The notes under the pieces: generated by a model
What the model was told of the DNA's origin: nothing
Database searches by the model: none
What the model saw: only the letters and a program-made list of their open reading frames with translations
Made by a program: the position numbers and the translations under genes
NCBI RefSeq assembly: GCF_963678635.1
Contig: NC_087071.1
Location: 47,166,889-47,230,888 of the forward strand
Reading direction: 5' to 3'
DNA: 64,000 nucleotides
DNA from: Symsagittifera roscoffensis
Lineage: Eukaryota > Xenacoelomorpha > Acoela > Convolutidae
Part shown: piece by piece, positions 10,726-21,172 of the stretch
Layout of the letters: each line of letters starts with the position of its first letter
Position numbering within the stretch: the first letter of the stretch is position 1

Positions 10726-11751
10726 AAACGGAAACGGAAGCCATTCTACTTATTGATGCAGAAAACGCCTTCAACTCGCTCAATAGAGAATTTGCTCTAA
10801 AAGATGTAGAAATCCTTTGTCCGGCACTACATCATGCGCTGACCAACTCATATAAACATCCCTCAAATCTATATGTCAATAACAAGGTTTTGACATCTAC
10901 CGAAGTCACAACGCAAGGTGATCCCCTCGCAATGGCTATGTACGGAATTAAAATAAACCCACTGATTGAGCTCCTGCAAAAACCAAAAATCACCCAAAAA
11001 TGGTACGCAGATGATGGAGGCGCTGGAGGTAATCTTAGGAGTCTCCGTGCAATACTGGACAACCTAGATGTGCACGGAAAGGCTTTCGGGTACAATGTGA
11101 AGCCTTCCAAGTGTCAACTCATAGTAAAGGAAAACTGTCGTGAAAGCGCCATAAAAGTATTCGAAGGCACAAGTATTACAATGCAAGATGGTTTTAGAGT
11201 CCTTGGATCGGTCATAGGAACACCATCAGCATGCGATAAGTACATCGAAAGCGCAACTGAAAAAACAGCTACCCTAACTGAAAATCTTTCCAAAATAGCT
11301 AAAACATCATCACAAAATGCGTACTCCTGCTACACAAAATGAGTTCAAAATAAAATAAGCTTTCTAACCAGAACGACTCCGGAAGCATTTAAGAAAATGG
11401 AGGAATTTGAGAAAAACGTAAGACAGCAGCACCTTATTAGCATTACTGGTAAAAAGCATATAACCGATGAAGATCGCAACCTTTTTGCACTACCACTAGG
11501 AATGGGAAGATTAGACCTCCTCAGTAACACGGACTTTTCCAAAAATTATGAGTGGTCACTAGCCATTTGTGATCCGTTAGAAAACAGTGATACAGAAATA
11601 GCTGAAACGGAACAAACTCTGATAAAAAGAAACATCAAAACTTAGAAACAGAACATCGCACTCTCAAAAAAGGCTAAAATAATGGAAAATTGCTCATCAG
11701 AGAAAAAACTAACAATAAATCTAGCGTCACATAAAGGAACATCGTCAAAGA
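10726..11751 (+). pseudogene. RT palm/thumb, tandem unit 2
   Basis: The same segment as unit 1 with the YADD box kept (WYADDGGAGG). Openness ends with TGA at 11,340-11,342 after SCYTK, where unit 1 has a sense codon. A second open block (11,397-11,645) covers the thumb and ends at TAG. Motif B has TEVTTQGDP instead of TEGTTQGDP. Confidence 0.85.
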
Positions 11752-12778
11752 AACCGGAAACGGAAGCCATACTACTTATTGATGCAGAAAAAGCCTTCAA
11801 CTCGCTCAATAGATAACTTGCTCGAAAAAATGTAGAAATCCTTTGTCCGGCACTACATCATGCGCTGGCCAACTCATATAAACATCCCTTAAAACTATAT
11901 GTCAATAACACGGTTTTAACATCTACCGAAGGCACAACGCAAGGTGATCCCCTCGCAATGGCTATGTACGGAATTGGAATAAACCCACTGATTGAGCTCC
12001 TGCAAAAACCAAATATCACCCAAAAATGGTACGCAGACGATGGAGGCGCTGCAGGTAATCTTAGGAGTCTCCGTGCAATACTGGACAATCTAGATGTGCA
12101 CGGAAAGGCTTTCGGGTACAATGTGAAGCCTTCCAAGTTTCAACTCATAGTAAAGGAAAATTGTCGTGAAAGCGCCATAAAAGTATTCGAAGGCAAAAAT
12201 ATTACAATGGAAGATGGTTTTAGAGTCCTTGGATCGGTCATAGGAACACCATCAGCATGCGATAAGTACATCGAAAGCGCAACTGAAAAAAACAGCTACC
12301 CTAACTGAAAATCTTTCCAAAATAGCTAAAACATGACCACAAAATGCTTACTCCTGCTACACAAAATGATTTGAAAATAAATTAAGCTTTCTAACCAGAA
12401 CAACTCCAGAAGCATTTAAGAAAATGGATGAATTTGAGAGAAACGTAAGACAGCAGCTACTTACTAGCATTACTGGTAAAAACCATATAACCGATGAAGA
12501 TCGCAACCTTTTTGCACTACCACTAAGAATGGGAGGATTAGACCTCCTCAGTAACACGGACTTTTCCAAAAATTATGAGTGGTCACCAGCCATTTGCGAT
12601 CCGTTAGAAAACAGTGATACAGAAATAGCTGAAACGGAACAAACTCTGATAAAAAGAAACATCAAAACTTAGAAACAGAACATGGCACTCTCAAAAAAGG
12701 CTAAAATTATGGAAAATTGCTCATCAGAGAAAAAACTAACAATAAATCTAGCGTCACAAAAAGGCGCATCGTCACAGA
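11752..12778 (+). pseudogene. RT palm/thumb, tandem unit 3
   Basis: Motif A survives but is followed by an in-frame TAA at about 11,813 (NR-stop-LA). Motifs B and C are intact (WYADDGGAAG). An added A near 12,290 shifts the frame, and a TGA at about 12,334 replaces a Ser codon. The thumb part is open again at 12,424-12,672. Confidence 0.85.
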
Positions 12779-13797
12779 AACCGGAAACGGGAGCCATACT
12801 ACTTATTGATGCAGAAAAAGCCTTCAACTCGCTCAATAGAGAACTTGCTCGAAAAAATGTAGAAATCCTTTGTCCGGCACTACATCATGCGCTGGCCAAC
12901 TCATATAAACATTCCTCAAATCTATATGTCAATAACACGATTTTGACATCTACCGAAGGCACAACGCAAGGTACTCCCCTCGCAATGGCTATGTACGGAA
13001 TTGGAATAAACCCACTGATTGAGATCCTGCAAAAACCAAATATCACCCAAAAATGGTACACAGATGATGGAGGCGCTGCAGGTAATTTTAGGAGTCTCCG
13101 TGCAATACTGGACAACCTAGATGTGCACGGAAAGGCTTTCGGGTACAATGTGAAGCCTTCCAAGTGTCAACTCATAGTAAAGGAAAATTGTCGTGAAAGC
13201 GCCATAAAAGTATTTGAAGGCACAAATATTACAATGGAAGATGGTTTTAGAGTCCTTGGATCGGTCATAGGAACACCATCAGCATGCGATAAGTACATCG
13301 AAAGCGCAACTGAAAAAACAGCTACCCTAACTGAAAATCTTTCCAAAATAGCTAAAACATGACCACTAAATGCGTACTCCTGCTACACAAAATGATTTGA
13401 AAATAAATTAAGCTTTCTAACCAGAACAACTCCGGAAGCATTTAAGAAAATGGATGAATTTGAGAAAAACGTAAGACAGCAGCTACTCACTAGCATTACT
13501 GGTAAAAACCATATGACCGATGATGATCGCAACCTTTTTGCACTACCACTAAGAATGGGAGGATTAGACCTCCTCAGTAACACGGACTTTTCCCAGAACT
13601 ATGAGTGGTCACGAGCCATTTGTGATCCGTTAGAAAACAGTGATACAGAAATAGCTGGCACGGAACAAACTCTGATAAAAAGAAACATCAAAACTTAGAA
13701 ACAGAACATCACACTCTCAAAAAAGGCTAAAGTTATGGAAAATTGCTCATCAGAGAAAAAACTAACAATAAATCTACCGTCACAGAAAGGAGCATCG
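12779..13797 (+). pseudogene. RT palm/thumb, tandem unit 4, joined to the element's 3' part
   Basis: Open from 12,682 to 13,362, ending in the same TGA (KT-stop) as unit 3, which shows that units 3 and 4 derive from one another. Motif C is mutated to WYTDDGG and motif B to TEGTTQGTP (Asp lost). The thumb is open at 13,450-13,698. It runs through the array's boundary into single-copy sequence. Confidence 0.85.
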
Positions 13798-14549
13798 AAT
13801 TGGCTAAGCGTGCTCCCCTAAAAAAATACAATTTCTCTCTCAACAAATCAGAGTTTAAAGATGGATTACATCTGAGATATGGATGGGAACCTACAAACAC
13901 CCCACATACATGCCCGTGTGGACAACCGTTCACACTGACCCACTCCCTACACTGTCCCAAAGGTGGATACACTCACCTAAGACATAATGAAGTTCGCTAT
14001 ACCTTTGCGACACTCCTGGACGAAGTATGCCATGATGTTTAAATAGAGCCAAAACTTCAACCGTTGGAAGGTGAAAGCTTTCACAACAAAACAACCACTA
14101 CTGAAGATGACGCTCGACTTGACATCAAGGCAAATGGACTCTGGGGAGGTCGATTCAGCCGAACCTTTTTCGATGTAAAAATTTTCAACCCCCATGCTAA
14201 ATCCTGCCCTAAAACTATACCTGACGCCTACAAATATCATGAGAGTGTCAAAACATTAAAATACCAACAAAGAATTCTGGATGTGGATCACAGCAGCTTT
14301 GTTCCACTAATTTTTGCGTGTACCGGAGGAGCAGCACCGGGCTCTACAAAAACCGTCCAGAAACTAGCAGAGAAACTAAGCGAAAAACGGAACGAATCAT
14401 ACTCGGACACAATTAACTATCTAAGAACAAAAATAAGTTTTGCACTTCTGAGGAGTGCAATCCTCTGCTTTAGGGGGTGCAAAAAACTTACAAATACATC
14501 CAACATAGAAAATTCTATCTGTGCTGTAATCGAGGAGGGTAGATTTTAA
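13798..14549 (+). pseudogene. Family A C-terminus: Cys/His cluster and restriction-like endonuclease
   Basis: Two frames cover this region. The first (to 14,042) has RYGWEPTNTPHTCPCGQPF followed by HSLHCPKGG and RHNEVR, the Cys-Cys-His-Cys cluster before the nuclease in RLE-type elements. After a TAA at 14,040-14,042 in the expected frame, reading continues at 14,064-14,549 with ARLDIKANGLWGG and FFDVKIFNP. These supply the Asp-containing PD-(D/E)xK-like core, followed by the conserved tail SFALLRSAILCFRG. The nuclease nicks target DNA in the family's target-primed reverse transcription. The single stop inside this C-terminal block adds to the breaks upstream. Confidence 0.75.
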
Positions 14550-14693
14550 TTGACGATTCTCTTTATGCATTAAAATAGACTTGATTTATTCAAAAAATTT
14601 TGTCTATGTATTTATATAGCGTTAGTATGGCCCTATCAAACCTGTGCACGTACCATCGCATGACGGAAGGGCCCATTTTAATTTCAGGCTTAG

Positions 14694-14862
14694 AAACTGA
14701 ACAAAAACGCATGCAAAAAAAAAGATGATCGGATCCTAAATTGGGTATTTGTCAACTTAATCACTGCCAGTGGAAGAAAAATAGACATTGAACTCATTTA
14801 CGATAGCTAATAAGTCGCTAACAACTTCGCCACTACTTCCATTTACCAAAACTATTGTGCTG
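14694..14862. other. Short intergenic stretch
   Basis: Between the family A target-site duplication and the polyadenylation signal of the minus-strand RING gene. Nothing recognised. Confidence 0.5.
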
Positions 14863-14868
14863 TTTATT
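14863..14868 (-). promoter_or_regulatory. Polyadenylation signal AATAAA of the RING gene
   Basis: AATAAA on the minus strand, 10 bases downstream of the inferred TGA stop at 14,881-14,879. A very short 3' UTR of this kind is common in compact invertebrate genes. Confidence 0.55.
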
Positions 14869-14878
14869 TTTATGCATC

Positions 14879-15978
14879 TCAAACTATTTTCTTAGGAATC
14901 ATTCCAAGATGTTTCTTACACAGTTGACTGAAAAGAGATTGACGATTAGGTCCAACAACTTCCAATGAGCTAATTGTTCTTGTGATATTGTACGAATAAA
15001 CAAATACTTCGTTTTACACTTATCCCATGACTCACCTTCTTTTCCTGACCAACTCTCCGATTGGAATCAGCCATTTTAGACCAGACAGCTCCGAATTTTC
15101 AGTAGCCAAGGTGAAATTTGCCTTGTTCAGTAGCGCGATTCGATTTTGTAGAGCCTTATTTTCTTCTTTAACTCTTGAATGTTCGGTTGCCGAAGTTGAC
15201 ACTGTCGCGTTCAGGCTTTGAACTTGGTCACAAAGAGAATTTATTTGCAGGTCCTTGCTAGATAGTAGATTTCTGAATGACTTGCATTCATTTTCACTTT
15301 TCTTAAGCTGCTTTGCGAATCCATTCAATTTCTTCAGCGCTTCCACGAACTCACACTCGAGCTTGTCCGTAAGCTCGTTACTTTTTGCCTGAAGCAAGGT
15401 CACCATTCAATATTCAACAAAGATGCTAATTTTACGCCTTAAAAAGTTTGATTCGAAACAAATTAGTTGCCAAATTAAATTAAGTCAAATTTAGTAAATG
15501 TATATCGCATCATGTTATGATAACTTTTACTGGTTATTGTAACGTTTATTTACAACAATTTTTCCCGGCAATTTCGTCTTAGCGAAAACAAATGAAGGCA
15601 AGGCAGTTCTAATATACAGCGTACCTTTTTACTGCACAGCCATTCCTTCTTGAAAGCTGACCATTTGTCAATTAAGGCAACTTCGCTAATTTCGTCCAGC
15701 GAAATCGAGGTCCAGGATCCTGAATTGTTGCTTGTACTGTCTGTTGAGCTTATGCGAATTGGGGCAGAAGTTTGAATGTCAGGTTCGAACTGGCCATATG
15801 CCGGTAGCGGTTTGCCCGAAACCTTTTTGCGACAATTGGGGCATTCCCGTTTTCGGCCTGAAGGACATGTCTGGAACCATCGGTTCACGCATGAGCTGTG
15901 GTACAAGTGGCCGCACTTGAGAAACACTATTTCATCATCTGGTCCATACAAGGAGTGACAGATTGGACAAATGAGCAT
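14879..15978 (-). CDS. RING-H2 / coiled-coil protein, TRAIP-like E3 ligase candidate (3 exons)
   Basis: Inferred exons: 15,978-15,625 (118 codons), 15,388-15,036, and 14,927-14,879 ending in TGA. The splice sites are AAAAAG|GTACGC, TTGCTTCAG|GCA, AGAAG|GTGAGT and CTTTTCAG|TCA, and the phases fit, giving 251 residues. Residues 4-49 form a RING-H2 finger (Cys4, Cys7, Cys22, His24, His27, Cys30, Cys46, Cys49). Residues ~119-230 are a heptad-patterned coiled coil. RING followed by coiled coil is the layout of TRAIP-type ubiquitin ligases, which act in replication-stress responses; this protein is shorter than vertebrate TRAIP (about 470 aa). The RING and splice structure are clear, the orthology is only suggestive. 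Two broken fragments of its first exon lie at 24,245-24,365 and 26,866-26,990. Confidence 0.75.
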
Positions 15979-16167
15979 TTTACAAAGTTCGAAACAAAAG
16001 GATCATTGTTATCTGAAAACTGCCTTCGAGTTTTTATAATCATTCAACTTTTACAGAGGCGAAGCGGAGCTTCGCACCACTTGCGATTCAACACAAACAA
16101 AATAAGCAGCCGAAAAAAAATGAAATTTTTAGAAAAAACTAGGTCAAATAAACTTTTGTCTCTGTAT
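15979..16167. promoter_or_regulatory. Upstream region of the RING gene, with palindromic repeat
   Basis: 190 bases between the RING gene start and the LTR fragment; the promoter presumably lies here, but no TATA box is obvious. At 16,053-16,075 lies 'acagaggcgaagcggagctt', with the hairpin gcgaagc/gcttcgc also seen near 5,150. The matching flanks (tttcgc..cac..tgtgat / gcgattcaacac) suggest a small dispersed repeat. Confidence 0.4.
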
Positions 16168-16342
16168 CATTCGTCTACTTCGGTCACATATGAGGCTTAA
16201 GAAAAATAGGCCCTATAACCATTGGCTCAAGAGTCAGGGACACTATCTCTTGTGTTTTTCTACCTCAAAACGGTCGGAGCCAATTCGGTTCACTTGCGAC
16301 ATGAGACTACAACCCGTTACAGCTTAAAGGCTACTACCAAAA
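16168..16342 (-). repeat. Gypsy LTR fragment (3' portion), minus orientation
   Basis: Reverse complement of the last ~170 bases of the LTR described at 27,769-28,650: it contains the complements of 'ggcctatttttcttaagcc' and 'acatgagactaca...cgttacag'. It stops just short of the TGTTACA terminus. Its inner ~94 bases (16,249-16,342) are repeated at 20,080-20,173 on the far side of the family B element. Confidence 0.85.
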
Positions 16343-16525
16343 CAAAACAAAAAAATTTAATTGCAAAATGATAATCAATATAACAAACACCGAATACAAA
16401 ACAAAACAAACAACAAATGTGGGATGAACCATTGAGGATTGAAAAGAGAGGGGGAATGCACTAACAGCAAAGGAACAAAGGAGCACCAGAATTGGGAAGG
16501 CAAAAACGTAATAAACTGCACAAGA

Positions 16526-18049
16526 CTAGATGGCCCGGCTGACAATCATAATGGCGTTTCCTCTCATGAGGCACACTGAGAGGCTCTGGAGAAGGCGAAC
16601 TGGGGCAACACGAGCGTCACGTGAACCAGAACGTCTGGCATCAGCGAGGATAGCAACTGACTTGAGGGTTTTGATAGCTAAAGCGGACCAACCCCCGAGC
16701 GTTTCGACTGCTAACGGGAAAAAACTGATTCCTTGTTCCTCACAGTTTTTCTCGTGTTTCGAAAATTTGCGGTCCTCAGCAACTTCCAGGGACGCCCCGG
16801 GGGTCTCCGCCGCACGAGAGAGAAGAGATAACTGCAGCGGGGATGTCACGGTGACGTCGAAAGCAGCTGGGCGACCAGCGCTCCAAGTAGGGATAAAAAT
16901 ATCGCCGGGTTTGGACCGTTCTCCAGGGATGAGGTTCCGTTGCTCCAGGATGGGGGCTAAAGAGGCAGCCGTGGTAGCATTGAAAATAATGTCCCGTAGT
17001 CTGCCGTGACTGGAGATCCGGCCACCACTCCCCCCACAAGCGACAGCGTGGTCCCCGAGGACGTCCAGAATGCCAGACGGACACGCGGGGCACCTACGAG
17101 CAGACGCGAACACAGGAAGACCAAGGCGGTATCTGACAGCAGCTTTGAACTCAGCAGGTAGCAGGTGCAGGCCAAGACCTTTAATGGGGACTGCGGTAAG
17201 CCAAGCGCCGGCGTAAGGCAGAGAGAGCGTCTGAAGACGAGCTTGCTCGCGGGAATCGGGATGAGACGAGAAGAACGCGTTGTAGGTGGCCTTATCGAGT
17301 TTCTCATGGAAAGCTTCTTGAGTAAAACCGGGAGTGTTAACGCTTCCAGACTGTTCACGGAAGTCGTTAGAGGCACGCAGGAACTCCGGCGTTTCAGTGA
17401 TGTCGCATTCGGTAATAAACGAGACCAAATGAGCTGACTGACACGAAGACCCTAGAAAGGCAGGGATGTGTTGGTCGCGAGCTTGCCGGACGCCAAGTCC
17501 GCCATCTTTGATAGGCAGGGAAGACTGGGACCAGGCAAGATCAGGAAGAGGTGAGCCAACTATGACAGAAAGAGCATCGCGGAGGAGTTCATCAAAAACT
17601 TGCAGGGAAGCTGCGACAGGCTGAGAAGGCGGCTGAGTGCGAAGAGAGTACGTCAGCTTGGGAGCAGCAAGGCAAGTGCGAGTGATGCCAAGTGAGAGCT
17701 GGGGGTCATCAAGAAGAGGTAACTTTTCAAGACATTTGGTGGCTTTCGAGATACGTTTGTCCAGGACTTTAACTGAGAACTCAGTATCACCAATGGGGGC
17801 GCCAAGAAGCTCGAAGCCATTAGACGCTGCTCTCGGGATAGAAACGGGGATGGACGAGAACTCCACAGGGGCCCACAACTCACACTTACTGTGCTTGACT
17901 TTGAGGCCGAGATGCAAGCCGTTGGAAATGATGAATTCGAGAGCCTTGAGCAAGGAGTCTTCGTCGCCGGCACAAAAACCATCATCAAGGTACCAGCAGT
18001 TGAGGGTGAGACCGGGGACTTCCGACTTGAGAGTGCAGGGTGACCGCAA
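16526..18049 (-). pseudogene. Family B RT C-terminal half and restriction-like endonuclease
   Basis: 507 open codons. They start with the catalytic box CWYLDDGFCAG (YLDD instead of the usual YADD), then thumb and linker. A zinc cluster follows at about residues 310-345 (CPACPSG ... GDHAVACGG ... HGRLRD), then the nuclease core PGDIFIPTWSAG / AAFDVTVTSPLQ, matching the PD-(D/E)xK restriction-like endonuclease of R2/R4-type elements. The C-terminal tail is intact to TAA at 16,526. This is the best-preserved piece of family B. Confidence 0.8.
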
Positions 18050-18890
18050 AAATGAGAGGCCCTAGCGGATCCCCCTGTTGAACTCCTTTCTCGCTGTTGA
18101 GAATGACATCCTCGAACAGCAGATGACTGTGGTGACCGTAGGTAAACTCAACAAAGGAGGAGAGACCGGGAAGACGGTTGCGAACTTGAAGGAGGATCTC
18201 GGTGCGGTCTAGCGTGTTGAAAGCGTTCTCAAAATCCACTGTTAAGACGCCTTGGTGACCATGTTCCGAGCACTTTTTGACTGTCATTTTAGTAGCGTGG
18301 ACGATGGCTTCCGAGCCACCGCTGGTAGCGACTCCAAGCTGGTGAGGACACAGGAAATCACAAGCTTCAGCGTTGGCGGCTTTAGCAAGGCCTTTAGCAG
18401 TGAGCCTTCGGAGCACTTCGCCGACCGCAATAGGCCGGACACCACCCTTGGGTTTAGCGGTGGCAAAGAGATTCGCACTGCACAGCCACGGAGAGAGACT
18501 AGAAGGGGATTGCCCAGCAGCGAGGATGTTAACAACCCTGTTGAGAGACTCTAACGTTCTGGCAGCAGTCTGAGGAGTGGGGCACTCAACGGCGTGAACA
18601 AAGTGCTCAGGAAACCAGCGCGAAGGACCGGCAGCAGTGCCGCTCGGGAAACTTTTGAGAGACTTATGAACGAACTCAGATTCGAATTGGTAGGCAAGAG
18701 GGGATTCATCCCGACCAGAAAAGACAGGAGGGTCAGCGGAAGGATGAAGACTGCGAAGGTCCTTAATCGACTCGTCACCTTTGGACACGAGGCAATCGGA
18801 ACACAGGGCTTTAGCTGCTCTGCCGAACTGACCGAGGCCTGCTAGCTCTTTGGCTCTGCGGACATTAAACCAGGAGAAGGTTTGCTGTTT
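17985..18890 (-). pseudogene. Family B RT, N-terminal half
   Basis: The open frame reads ELAGLGQFGRAAKALCS through to the palm. Motifs: SGTAAGPSRW, KPKGGVRPIAVGEVLRRL (fingers), GVLTVDFENAFNTLDR (motif A) and KGVQQGDPLGPLIFAV (motif B). It goes out of frame at about 18,040, a few residues after motif B, with a small deletion. The 18,788 start sometimes chosen is a GTG inside the frame, not a real initiator. Confidence 0.8.
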
Positions 18891-19657
18891 TTCTTCGTTC
18901 GCTCTTTAGGTCTTTTGGTAGCGTTAGACCAGAGGTCCGAAATATTGCCCTCCTTCCAGGACTTGATTCTTTGGCGAATGTCTCTGCAGTTATTAGCGGC
19001 TTGAGACTTGCCTCCGGGGCGAGGGGCTTTCAAGATACATTTGGGGAGCATGAGCAATCGAGTCCAGTCTTTCAGACTGTCCGGTGCGGTGGCGCAGTTG
19101 TCAAGGGCGTGACCAACAACCTCAGACCACTCGTTACGAGGAGAAATCGGAACGAACCGGACAGTGTCAACTCTGGAAGACATGACGTCAGAAAGATCCG
19201 GCACAGCGCTTTCGGCGAGCTCAGCCGAGATCGTCATACTTGACATCCCTTGAGAGAGGCCAAAGCTAACAGGAGCATCCCGAGAAGGAGAACTCGTTAA
19301 AGCGACAGAGATGGGACTGGAGACAGGAGACGCGAGAAGGCAAATAGGACCGCGAGAACTCCGGCCTATCGGAACATAACCATCAGGGAGCCGGAAAATT
19401 TGATCAAGTTTGACCCAGGAGTCAGAGCTTTTATTCCAACCACGAAAGTGAGCAAAGAAGCGATCGTTGTCAACTTTGAGGATAGAAGCATCATAGATAC
19501 CGGAGGTTAGATCCGAGATGGCCACAGACGACCCGACTAAGATCTCCGCGGCGTTAACAAATCTGAACAACTGAGTAGGGTCGACAGACGGGCCAGGATT
19601 ACTTTTAATATCACCAGCGCATAAAAGAAGGAGCAAAGAAATGTTATAAAACGACAA
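18842..19657 (-). pseudogene. Family B N-terminal ORF: 2A-like motif plus chromo-barrel-like domain
   Basis: The frame begins with a hydrophobic run and the motif LLLLLCAGDIKSNPGP, which fits the 2A ribosome-skipping consensus (D-x-E-x-N-P-G-P) except Lys for Glu. N-terminal 2A-like sequences are known in several animal non-LTR elements, where they may also act as signal sequences. Just after it, DASILKVDNDRFFAHFRGW and NKSSDSWV match the aromatic-cage pattern of chromo-barrel/Tudor-knot domains (MSL3/MOF type). A C-terminal part (KDWTRLLMLPKCILKAP ... RIKSWKEGN) resembles the conserved pre-RT region. No ATG precedes the 2A motif in frame after an upstream TAA, so the 5' end is damaged or a non-AUG start is used. 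The true frame shifts near 18,860 into the RT part. Confidence 0.7.
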
Positions 19658-20079
19658 CTTTGAGTTGAGTTTAAGCTTGCGTGACCGCAGTTCTTGTCGT
19701 GATTATGGATCAGGTTTCTCGCGAGCCAGCAGCAGCATATGTGTAGATCCAACAGGGCTGTGACCGTTCTGCACACGGTTGATAGCTAAAACCAGAAACA
19801 CTGTCGAGAAGAAAGAGGCAAACAATTGCATGCCTAACGTAGGAGGGGTCTCACCCAGACGTAGAGATAACGAAGGCAGAAGGGGAGAGCCAGAGTCAAG
19901 ATCGGGCTACGGGTTCCACACCAGGAGACCAGAAATCCAGTGCGGGGTCCAGAGCAGATCGTGGATGGCACGCTAACTGAAGACCAGTGGTCCACTTCGG
20001 GCAGGTCAGGAAGTGTGCAACGTCCAGCCAGGTGATCACCAGCACATATCCATCTCAAACTATTTAATAAGTTTATCAC

Positions 20080-20885
20080 CTTGTGTTTTTCTACCTCAAA
20101 TCAGTCGGAGCCAATTCGGTTCGTTTGTGACATGAGACTACGACCCGTTACAGCTTAAAGGCTACTACTAAAATATCCCCCCACTCTAGAAATAAGAACG
20201 TCCCCATACTCAGGTCTCAAAATACCCAAAATACACGAACGCCGTTAAAAACCGGGTCGGAACAATCCGTTGTTACTTTTTATTAGACAGTGGAACTTTG
20301 ATCAATTTCGGATGGATCAACCTAAAACTCGCCTTATCTCAACATAACAACCATAAAAAACACTCGAGAAAATTAAATTTGGTCCTTACATAGCAGCACG
20401 CTTGAGAAACAGAGTAATTAAACTAATTACTGACTCTAGCATAAATGTAATCGAATATAACTCAAGAAGTCTTTTAACGATGAGTTCCAATCAAAGGAAG
20501 TAAGTTTTAACTCAAGAATATAGTTTTGAATCTGGACCATTGGCAGACTTCACTTGCCTGCCTTTCCGTTGAAGGTTCACCCTGGTCCAACTGATTCTAA
20601 GCCTGCTCTCGTATTTGTTTGGTTTCCTATGTCAGATAGGACAGCTCTACTCTAGTTTTCTACGACGGAAATTGCGAATAGCGATTTCCCACTGTATATC
20701 TCTGACAACCTTTTTCGCAATTGTAATTCGGCCGTTCTGATTTTATTTTTTCTGTTTTCAGTTGTCGCGAGAAAACTGAGCATGACAGGCTCCATTCGAA
20801 ATTTTGAAAAATTAAATTCCACTCCAAAAGCCACATGTCTCGTGTTCCTCAAGGTCAAACTTCCAATATATGACCGACTGGCACA
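20080..20885 (-). repeat. Gypsy LTR, 5' and middle portion, minus orientation
   Basis: Reverse complement of the LTR: its left terminus TGTGCCAGTCGGTC lies at 20,885, and it runs to 20,080 where family B interrupts it. It includes the complement of the AATAAA region (tttttattagacagtgg). Together with 16,168-16,342 it makes one nearly complete LTR lacking only the last few bases. Confidence 0.85.
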
Positions 20886-21172
20886 CTCGTCAGAGGGTCA
20901 TTCCAGGTAAAAAGGCCAGACACTTGAATTTTTTTTTTGTTTTTTTTTATGAGGGTAATCAGAAGGTCAAAAGTATCATAGTAACCGAGGTTACAGTCAG
21001 GGTCCCTTCATCACGTATTCCAGTCAAAATCCTTGGAACTTTCTAGACATGGAAGTGATAATGATAAAAGAAGATGACAAGTGTTTAGGTCCTTTTCAAT
21101 TAAAGTCGATACGGGTTACGTTTCTGCAATAGGAACACGCAACTCGACACGAGAAAATATAATATACAAGTT
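20886..21172. other. Flank and possible 3' UTR of the family C element
   Basis: No coding sequence. Contains a T-run at 20,930-20,948. The boundary of the family C element is not resolved here. Confidence 0.4.

Larger units (their letters stand above)
9701..13797 (+). repeat. Four-unit head-to-tail tandem array of the RT palm/thumb segment
   Basis: Four units start at about 9,701, 10,726, 11,752 and 12,779, a period of 1,025-1,027 bp. Each starts at (a)accggaaacgg just upstream of the LLIDAE box and ends in aa..gg(a/c)gcatcg, where the next unit is joined by a few bases (tcacag or variants). After unit 4 the sequence runs on into the single-copy C-terminal coding region (gcatcg|aattgg). The units are roughly 93-97% identical by eye, and units 2-4 are closer to one another than to unit 1. 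This is amplification inside an element, not four insertions. Confidence 0.9.
7562..14680 (+). mobile_element. Family A non-LTR retrotransposon (RLE type), full length, decayed
   Basis: The element is bounded by a perfect 13-bp direct repeat, atttcaggcttag, at 7,549-7,561 and 14,681-14,693, taken as the target-site duplication. In order it holds a 5' UTR, an SGNH-hydrolase-like remnant, a PHD finger, an RT region with a YADD box, a Cys/His cluster and a restriction-like endonuclease, then a short 3' UTR. About 3.1 kb of its 7.1 kb comes from three extra tandem copies of the RT segment. Without them it would be about 4 kb, normal for RLE-type elements. Frameshifts and stops make it inactive. 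Confidence 0.8.
16343..20079 (-). mobile_element. Family B non-LTR retrotransposon (RLE type) with 2A and chromo-barrel-like N-terminus
   Basis: A 3.7-kb minus-strand element inserted into a gypsy LTR. Its 3' end is T-rich (tttttttgttttgttttgg); its 5' end starts ggtgataaactt. Coding order is a 2A-like motif, a chromo-barrel-like domain, a linker, RT with a YLDD box, a Cys/His cluster and a PD-(D/E)xK-like nuclease. At least two frameshifts (near 18,860 and 18,040) break one original reading frame. It is GC-richer than the surrounding DNA, suggesting a different codon-use history. The nearly 94 bp of LTR repeated on both sides is either an unusually long target-site duplication or the overlap of two LTR copies. 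Confidence 0.8.

Noticed and set aside
16530-17009. Plus-strand frames opposite the family B nuclease and RT (also 17,637-18,065 and 18,971-19,243)
   Set aside because: Antisense shadows of a GC-rich coding region; the minus strand carries all recognisable motifs.
18786-18788. Separate start of an RT ORF in family B
   Set aside because: It is GTG within a frame that continues upstream (GQFGRAAKALCS...), so it is an interior codon after a frameshift.
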